From: Lactarius indigo
Taxonomy: Eukaryota; Basidiomycota; Agaricomycetes; Russulales; Russulaceae
DNA length: 64,000 bases
Direction of reading: 5' to 3'
Assembly: GCA_025766275.1 (NCBI GenBank)
Contig: JAFKAC010000007.1
Location: forward strand, 1,922,001-1,986,000
Positions 57,705-64,000 of the stretch are shown here, piece after piece. Every line of letters begins with the position of its first letter. Positions within the stretch are counted from its first letter, which is position 1. A model generated the notes under the pieces. That model saw only the letters and a list, made by a program, of their open reading frames with translations, ran no database searches and had not been told where the DNA came from. A program made the position numbers and the translations under genes.

Positions 57705-58641
57705 CGCAGTCACGGCCTGTCGTATACGTTCATCGGCCTGGTAGGTCATGATCACTTCCTCGACCATACCCGCTCTTCGAAAGATGCATCGGTAAGATTG
57801 ATGCTCTTGACTCTGGCAGTGACGACAGGTGGGTCGGGGTCGAGTGGGACAGTCGCGCACGAGGTGGTGGGGGCTGTTACAGTGATAGCAGCGTCATCGA
57901 TGAGGTTTGTCGGCGAGGCGAGGGAATTCTAGTGGTCCTCCGCGTCGTGGTGAGAATGGGATGGCGTAACGAGAGTGGCGGAGGGGTGCGGGTAGGGCCG
58001 TCATGCGCGCGTACTCATTGCCGATAGTAGCCAATGCTCCGGCATATTGGAGTCGCCTTTTAGTGCTGGCCAACATCAGGTCCACCATAAGCCGCTCTGA
58101 TCGTAGTTTGCATGTGTCTTCCTCTAGCTTGTCGCACTTCTCGTTGATTTCTTTGAGTGCCAAGAGTCCCGTCCGTAGCCTAGTGATCTCGGCGGTAAGT
58201 CGCGGTGAGTTCAGCTTGATAAGGGTCTCGTCTAAAGCACAGGTGCGGATGTCGTGGGGGTCGAAGAACTGCAGCTGTTCTGCCATGAAGGGGGGTGTGG
58301 ACGCGGACTGGGGTGAACGGTTCTAGTGGTGGGGGTGGTGTGGATGATGGGGAGGATGGTGGCGATTGAGGTTGTGGTTCAGGTGGAGGGGTTGTTTGTT
58401 GTCGAGGCGGGGGCGTTGGAGAATATTGCCCTTCTTTGGGTGTCGACGGGGTAAGCTCCCCAGGTTCTCGTTCGATGGGAATGGGGTTGGTGATGGTGGC
58501 GTGCTGGGGTGACGACAGGGGTGATAGTCGGGGAATGTCGGAGAGGTCGATGGTGACGATCCCTCGTTCGAGGGCGGCTTCGAGTTGGGGGTTGCTGAGG
58601 ACATGGACGAGGGTGGTGTCAGATACTGGGGTGTCGGTCAT
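57705..58641 (-). pseudogene. Element F downstream ORF, N-terminal and middle part
   Basis: ATG 58641, 42 bases after the pol stop. It begins MTDTPVSDTTLVHVLSNPQ and has a Pro-rich stretch. A one-base frame break near 58290 (a run of six C) leads to the coiled-coil part (LTAEITRLRTGLLALKEINE, ERLMVDLMLASTKRRL) and zinc knuckles CYHCNSPHHLVRDC and CRHCQSQEHQSYRC. TGA at 57894 precedes the knuckles. Element G then cuts the frame, which resumes at 43398. This is the module that in element A is fused to Pol; here it is a separate ORF. Confidence 0.78.
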
Positions 58642-58682
58642 TGTTGGGCTGAGGGGGTATGGAGATGTGGCTGAGGGTGTTT

Positions 58683-61600
58683 TTATATCGTTTGTCCAGC
58701 CCTTTTGGCGGTTGGGTATCGTTGGTAAAAGTCTTTGATGACGTCTGCGGCGTGGGTCATGTTTGTTGCGGGTTCCCAGGTGTTATCACTTGGTGGGAAT
58801 CCTTTCCACTTTACTAGGTAGTGGAGTTTGCACCCTCTTCCTCGTTCTTGGGCGTCCTTGATTTGCTCCACTTCGTACTCCTCTTCTCCCTCAATAAGGT
58901 CTGGTGGCGGTCGGGTATAGTTTGCGCCATGTATCTCCATTTCCTTATATGGTGTTAGAAGGTTCGCATGGAATACTGGATGTATCTTCCACGATGCCGG
59001 AAGTTCTAACTCATATGAGACGTCCGATAAGACCTTGGAAATTTTGAAGGGTCCGTATCGTTTCGGAGCTAGTTTGTTCGTGGGATAGAAGGTACGGAGA
59101 TTGGTTCCTTCTAACCATACTTGGTCTCCTTGTTGATAAGGTGTGAATCCTGTTTTTCCTCGTTGGGCCATGAGAAGTTGTGCATGTTTGATGCTGTCCT
59201 GCGCATGTTGTCGGAGTACTAGTAACTCTTCTAATCTTTGATCGACCGCAGGGTTGTTTGACGGTTTGGGTGTCCATGTGGTTCGTGGTTCCCATCCCAT
59301 GATGAGTGAGAATGGGGAATGTTTGGTGGTGGCGTTCTTCCAGGAATTGTGAGCGAATTGTGCCATGGGTAGTAGTTCTGCCCAATTATCCTGTTGTACG
59401 TTACACCAATGTCGTAGGTATTGTTCTAGCCATTGGTTGGTGCGTTCCGATTGTCCGTCCGTTTGGGGATGATACGCCGACGACACATTTTGCTGTATTC
59501 CCAACGTTTTGCATAATTGTTTCATGAATGTGGACGCGAATCTTGGATCCCGGTCTGATATGACCCTTCGGGGTAGACCATAATGGGGGTAGACATGTCG
59601 AAGATAGAGTTTTGCCACTCCTTCTGACGTTATAGTTTCGTTGCATGGTATGAATATTGCTGCTTTTGAGCAATCGTGATCTGTGATGGTGAGAATTGAG
59701 TCGAATCCCTTTGATACCAGGAGTTTGACTATGAAGTCCATGGCTATCACCTCAAATGGTTCGGCCGATGGTTCAGTGGTGATGGGAAATAAATGGGGTT
59801 TCTGTCGGTGGTGATTGATTTTGTTGCTTTGGCACGTTGCGCATCCCTTGACGTAGGCTTCCACATCCTTGCGCATGTTGGGCCACCAGAAGTCGCGTCG
59901 TAATAGGTCAAGGGTGTTTGCGATTCCCGGGTGTCCTGCGCTTGGGGTGTCGTGGAAAAAGGTAATCACCCCCCGCTTAAGTTCGTTGTTTCCCACAACA
60001 ACAAGGGCGTCGCCCTTCCACCACAACCCATCGTGTTTCTTGAGGTTGTGTGGTTCTACCCATGGGAGGAGTGTTGTTTCCTCCATGTTTTGCGCGATTT
60101 GAGTCCATATGTCCATATCGTGCATGGACGTTTGGGTTACTTTGAGAAATACTTCATCTGGAAGTACTGTGACGTGATCGTTATCGCTAGTGCCGTCGTC
60201 GTAGTCGGGTCTTCGTGATAGTGAATCCGCCTGTGTGTTTTTCGTACCGGGAATGTGCTTGAGTATAAAGTTGTATTCTGACAGTTCTTGGAATTCCCGT
60301 GCTACCCGTCGATTGATTTTCCTGGGTTCCTTCCAATACTGCAGGTTGGCATGGTCTGTGTGAATTGTTATCAAATGGGGGGATCCCACAAGGTATGTAC
60401 ACCAAGTGCGTAGCGCTTTGACAATTGCTAGTAGTTCCCTGTCATAGATGTCGTAATTGCGTTCGGCTTCTGATAGTGATTCGGAGTAAAACGCGACCGG
60501 GTGTATCTTGTTGTCCTCCCCCTTTTGGTTTAGGACCGCTCCTAGGGCGTAACTCGAGGCATCGACTTCGATTTCAAAGGGCTGGTCCAATTTTGGAAAT
60601 AGGAGTACAGGCTCGGCGCTAATCTGTTCCTTGATAGTGTCGAATGCCCTTTGCCTGGCTTCTGTCCATTCCCATGGGGTGTCCTTTTTTGTGAGGTCGT
60701 GGAGTGGTCTTGCCATGGTTGAAAATCCCCTTATGAATCGTCGGTAGAAATTGCAGAACCCTAGGAAGGCTCGTACTTCTTTTAGTGACTTCGGTGCCTT
60801 CCAGTCACGTACTCCTTGAACCTTGACTGGGTCCATTCGGAGTCGTCCGTGTCCGATGATAAGTCCCAAGTATTCCACCTCGTAAACCTCGAACACACAT
60901 TTTTCAGGCTTAATGTATAAATCGTGTTCATTACAGAGGTCGAGGACTTGATGCAACACTTGTCTGTGATGTGCGAGATCGTCTGCGGTTGCAATCAGGA
61001 TGTTGTCCATGTAGACAATGACTTCTCCCGTTAGTACTAGCTCCCGGAAAATGGTGTCCATCATAGTTTGGAAGGTACTAGGGGAATTGGTAAGGCCAAA
61101 GAACATGACTCGTGGCTCGAATAATCCCTGATTTGTTTTGAATGCTGCCTTCCATTTGTCCCCTTGTTTGATTCGGACATTATTGTATCCCCAACGGATA
61201 TCGAGCTTCGAGTAGAGTTGTGCTTCGCGAATTTTATCGATTAGTTCGGGGATTAAGGGGAGTGGGTAATGATTTTTTATAGTGAGCTCATTGAGGCGGC
61301 GATAATCTTGTACAGGGCGCAGTTTTCCATCCTTCTTCTTGATAAAGAAGAAAGGGGAGGCGTAAGGGGATTTCGACGGCTGGATGTATTTTTTATCCAG
61401 ATGTTCGGTTATGAATTCTGTTAGCTTCTCCGTTTCCGGGACTGTAAGTGGGTAAACTTTACAATCCATCATTTCTGGAGCGTTCGGGACTAAATCAATG
61501 GCATGGTCCCATGGTCGTGATGGGGGAAAGCGTTGAGACGCTTCTTCGCTGAAGACCTTCTGATGTCTGCGGTACTCCTCTGGGACCATTTCTTCGAAGG

Positions 61601-62231
61601 TTTTCTGAGGTTTTTTTGCTGCTTCTTGTTGCGCCAGTTCGGACGCTGTGGTCGTTTTCCGCAGTCTGATATAAGGATCTGCTTCTCCTTCCAGTTGTTC
61701 CCAGGCTGATTCATCCAGTTGATACGTCTCCAATGCCTTAATAGTTGCTTCTGTAGGCATGGCTTCGTCGGACAAATTTAGGCTAGTGATGACGACTGGT
61801 TGGAATTCTTCGTCAAGGGTGGCATCCCTCCAATGGAATTTGGGTTCGAAGGCCATAAACCAGGGGTATCCCAGTATAACTTCATCATTCCCTAAGTCTG
61901 TGATGAGGAATCAAAGATGTTGAATTTTTCCCCCTGTTTTGACGGTGAGATCGGTGAAAGATGTAATCTCCCCTCCTTGGTTGTGGGTTCCGTCTACGTT
62001 CCATATTTTGATGGGGCGTTCGGTGGCTAACCAGGCGATTTTAAGCCGTTTCAGGAGGTTTGCACTTATAAAATTGTCGGTTGCTCCTGAGTCTATGAGA
62101 ACATTTCGTTCGGCCGTTGCGTGAGCAGATTTGAAAAGTACTGGAATTCGCATAGATCGAAACCTGCTATTGTACACACTAAGTTTTAACGCTCTAGCCC
62201 AGGCCGCCGGGTTCAAGCGTTCAGAAAATCC
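58683..62231 (-). pseudogene. Element F Pol polyprotein with chromodomain
   Basis: 1,183 codons by -1 shift at 62225-62231. NPAAWARALKL, protease VLIDSGATDNFISA (about 62100), RT LRPVQDYRRLNEL and VIVYMDNILIATADD (about 61030-60990), RNase H EIEVDASSYALGAV, IN zinc finger FHDTPSAGHPGIA with CATCQSNK, IN core AMDFIVKLLVSK, VISDRDPRFAST, YHPQTDGQSERT, GPF linker, chromodomain YEVEQIKDAQERGRGCKL to SDNTWEPATN. TGA at 61911-61913 interrupts protease and RT. The RT active site reads YMDN instead of YMDD, which should abolish activity. Confidence 0.9.
62225..62231 (-). promoter_or_regulatory. Element F gag-pol -1 frameshift site GGATTTT
   Basis: Gag reads GAT TTT CTG; pol reads GGA TTT TCT. Confidence 0.78.
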
Positions 62232-63214
62232 TTCTTTTGTCCGAAGAGTTTGTCCACCATCAGTTCTCGTACTTCGGGGGTTTGGGCGAATAGGGCCGCT
62301 ACTTGGGCATCAGCTTGTTCCTCATTTGAGAGGGGGCGTGACGCGGTCATGGAGATGGTGGCGGTAGTTGGGGTGGGATCGTTGGTGTTTGTAACTTTGG
62401 CTGTAGTCGCCGGTTTCTGAGGGCAGAACCTAGAAATATGCCCTTGTCCGCGGCATCGGAAGCATCTTCCTTCTTTCTGGAGTTGTTTCTTTTCGTCGTC
62501 CGTCATTGCTGCCCTGGCACGAGTGCGGCTAACGTCCATTGCGTTCGGGTCCTTGGTTTTGTTGAGGGCGGTTAGCCATTGGTCGCGAGAGGCTCCTCCC
62601 TTCTTGTCTGTTCTTCCTTTGGTGAGTCTATCTTTAAGCAAAAGGTACTCCGCTTGTTGGAGCGTGACTGCCGTTTTCCAATCGTCCCAGTCCACGGGGT
62701 GATGGAATTTTATGGCGTTTATGACCAACGCGTTCGGGAGTCCTTTCTGGAAGATCTCCAAGGTCGTTGCTTCGTCTTTATTGTACCCTGCCTTGTTTGC
62801 CAAGTTGGAGAATTTGGCTATGTATGTGTCGATGTCTTCCTTGTCCATTCGTAAGTTCTGAATGGCGTGGCAAGCTTTTTGCTGTTGCGTGGTGTCCGTA
62901 TAGGCCTGGATGAACCTTGTTTCGATGGTGTTCCACAGATTTTCAGTGTTCATGGCTACTCCTCCCGCTAGTTGGTCGGCTAACCATTGTATTTGTTCTT
63001 TGACCCAGTCGTCTACCAACAGTCCTCAAATATATGAGAGAAGAGTCATGGCGCGAGAGTAGGGGAGGGTTAATTGCTGGACATTTGGGTTCATTCCGCG
63101 ATAAAGTGCGAAAGCGTTGAGGAAAGCTCTGCTGGCTTCCCGATCCCCGGTGAATTCTGGCGGGGGATTTCCTCCGAGTCGTCCGTTTGGTGGGGGAGGT
63201 CCTCCAGCAACGGG

Positions 63215-63322
63215 GCCTGCTGCTGCTCCGCCGCCTCCACCTCCAGGCGCGCCGCCTCCGCCTCCAGGCGCACCGCCTCCACCTCCAGGCGCACCGCCTC
63301 CACCTCCAGGCGCACCACTTCC
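63215..63322 (-). repeat. Short tandem repeat coding for Gly-rich APGGGGG units
   Basis: About four copies of an approximately 21-bp unit (CCTCCAGGCGCACCGCCTCC-like) in element F gag. Confidence 0.85.
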
Positions 63323-63882
63323 ATGATGGCTTCCTGTGCCTCCCGCAGTGCCTCCTCCGCTTGTCGGCATACTTCCTCCCATAGAATGTCCTCCACCACT
63401 TGTAGGATTCGCCGTCGAGGAGCCTGTGGTTGGTTGCGAGGCGGTGAGGGTGGTGGAGAGTTGGGTGGTGGACATGTTGGCATATGATGCAAAATCTACT
63501 GGTCTTTGGATAGTGGGCGTGAGTGTCGGGTTGTCTAGGTCGGGTTCGGAAGATGGTTCTTCAATATCGGAATCAGCCTCGATAGCGCTGATTTGTCCTT
63601 TTCCTGGTCCTAGGCCTAGGTGTGCAGGGACAGGTTTGTAAGAATACCAGGAGTGTTTTGAGTCAGAGTAGGCGACGTAGGCCCAAATGTGTTGATCTTT
63701 GATGTATTCAATTGGTTCGTATGTGAGCTTGTCGGGGTCGTAGACGTAGTACCCTTTGTCGTGTGGAGTGTTTCTCCAAAGAGCGGTGCCTTTGATAGAA
63801 GGTCTTAGGTCGTCGTAAGGATGCCGCTCCAGGTACTCTTTGACGAACTGTGTTCGGCTTCGGCTGGTGAGAGCCACTGTGG

Positions 63883-63893
63883 AGACTGGACTT
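63883..63893 (-). other. Element F self-primer binding site
   Basis: Minus strand AAGTCCAGTCT, two bases from the LTR, the exact complement of AGACTGGACTT in the F LTR (seen in the 3' copy at 42736-42746). Confidence 0.82.
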
Positions 63894-63895
63894 AA

Positions 63896-64000
63896 TGTAA
63901 CGCCACTACAGGGGCGTTAGGTACGACTTGTACCAAGTCAGTCGGGTAAGCAGTAGTCCAAGCTCAGAGGCTCGACTTCAGATATGATGATGCACAAGAG
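63896..64000 (-). repeat. Element F 5' LTR, partial
   Basis: First 105 bp of the LTR, matching 32747-32851 with one difference (63960 A, 32811 G). The rest lies outside the window. Confidence 0.92.

Larger units (their letters stand above)
62213..63877 (-). pseudogene. Element F Gag, GTG start
   Basis: GTG 63877 (context ACAGTGGCT) opens VALTSRSRTQFVKEYLE. Residues 1-134 include GYYVYDPDKLTYEPIEY, which resembles GYFVEFN and RPVEF of B, C and D. The first in-frame AUG is 63475; an out-of-frame AUG lies 8 bases before it. A Gly-rich repeat follows, then capsid-like sequence and CCHC knuckle CFRCRGQGHISRFC (about 62465-62425). TGA at 63026-63028 (SYI-stop-GLLV) interrupts it. It ends at the frameshift site. 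Confidence 0.85.
32747..64000 (-). mobile_element. Element F: chromodomain Ty3/gypsy retrotransposon, right end outside window
   Basis: 3' LTR starts at 32747 and 5' LTR at 63896. E is inserted in its 3' LTR and G (itself carrying H) in its last ORF. Without them F is about 7 kb to the window edge. Gag, pol and a downstream ORF are recognisable, with TGA codons at 63026, 61911 and 57894 and one frameshift near 58290. One difference is seen in the 105 LTR bases that can be compared. F interrupts the CACTA-like gene. Confidence 0.92.

Noticed and set aside
63117..63384. Pro-rich plus ORFs opposite F gag
   Set aside because: Antisense of the Gly-rich repeat.
1..64000. CRISPR arrays, tRNA or rRNA genes, bacterial operons
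   Set aside because: No spaced direct repeats, cloverleaf or rRNA sequence noticed; the content is eukaryotic retroelements.

Overview
This window is a nested stack of LTR retrotransposons and contains almost no ordinary genes. The elements are chromodomain Ty3/gypsy types plus one Ty1/copia element. Pol runs PR-RT-RH-IN-chromodomain, primers are Tf1-like, and two fragmentary genes carry short (54-71 nt) GT-AG introns. Together these point to a filamentous fungus, most likely an agaricomycete basidiomycete; I cannot name a genus. I see no rRNA, tRNA, CRISPR array or housekeeping gene.

Layout, older to younger. Element D (minus, 5' LTR 30581-31096, 3' end off the left edge) carries a 740-bp solo LTR (29599-30338) in its gag and is split in its integrase by element C (minus, 2095-25630). 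C is split in its integrase by element A (minus, 4915-12785) and in its gag by element B (plus, 17145-24950). Between D and the next element, 31097-32746 holds two divergent gene fragments, one resembling a CACTA-type transposase N-terminus. Element F (minus, from 32747 past the right edge) interrupts that gene. Element E (minus, 32917-42689) sits inside F's 3' LTR. A copia element G (plus, 43399-57699) interrupts F's last ORF, and element H (minus, 44837-52818) interrupts G at codon 21. Every complete insertion has an exact 5-bp target duplication, and the broken reading frames rejoin in frame when inserts and one duplication copy are removed. A, B and E have LTR pairs that look identical and open frames.

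How the Ty3 elements seem to work. In each LTR a TATA-like box lies 33-35 bp upstream of a 10-11 nt word that is exactly complementary to the primer-binding site next to the 5' LTR. This is the Tf1-type self-priming arrangement. Gag and Pol are joined by a -1 frameshift at GGNTTTT. The most unusual property concerns translation. The mRNA 5' regions of A, B, C, E, F and H are almost free of AUG up to the Gag AUG, although they contain long, partly conserved coding frames, usually opening at GTG followed by GC. Element E takes this furthest: three open frames (about 420, 327 and 230 codons) precede gag, with no internal Met codon and only one out-of-frame AUG in about 3.3 kb. They are separated by stem-loops, and the last overlaps gag by ATGA. 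The copia element G, at the same locus, has many upstream AUGs and serves as an internal contrast.
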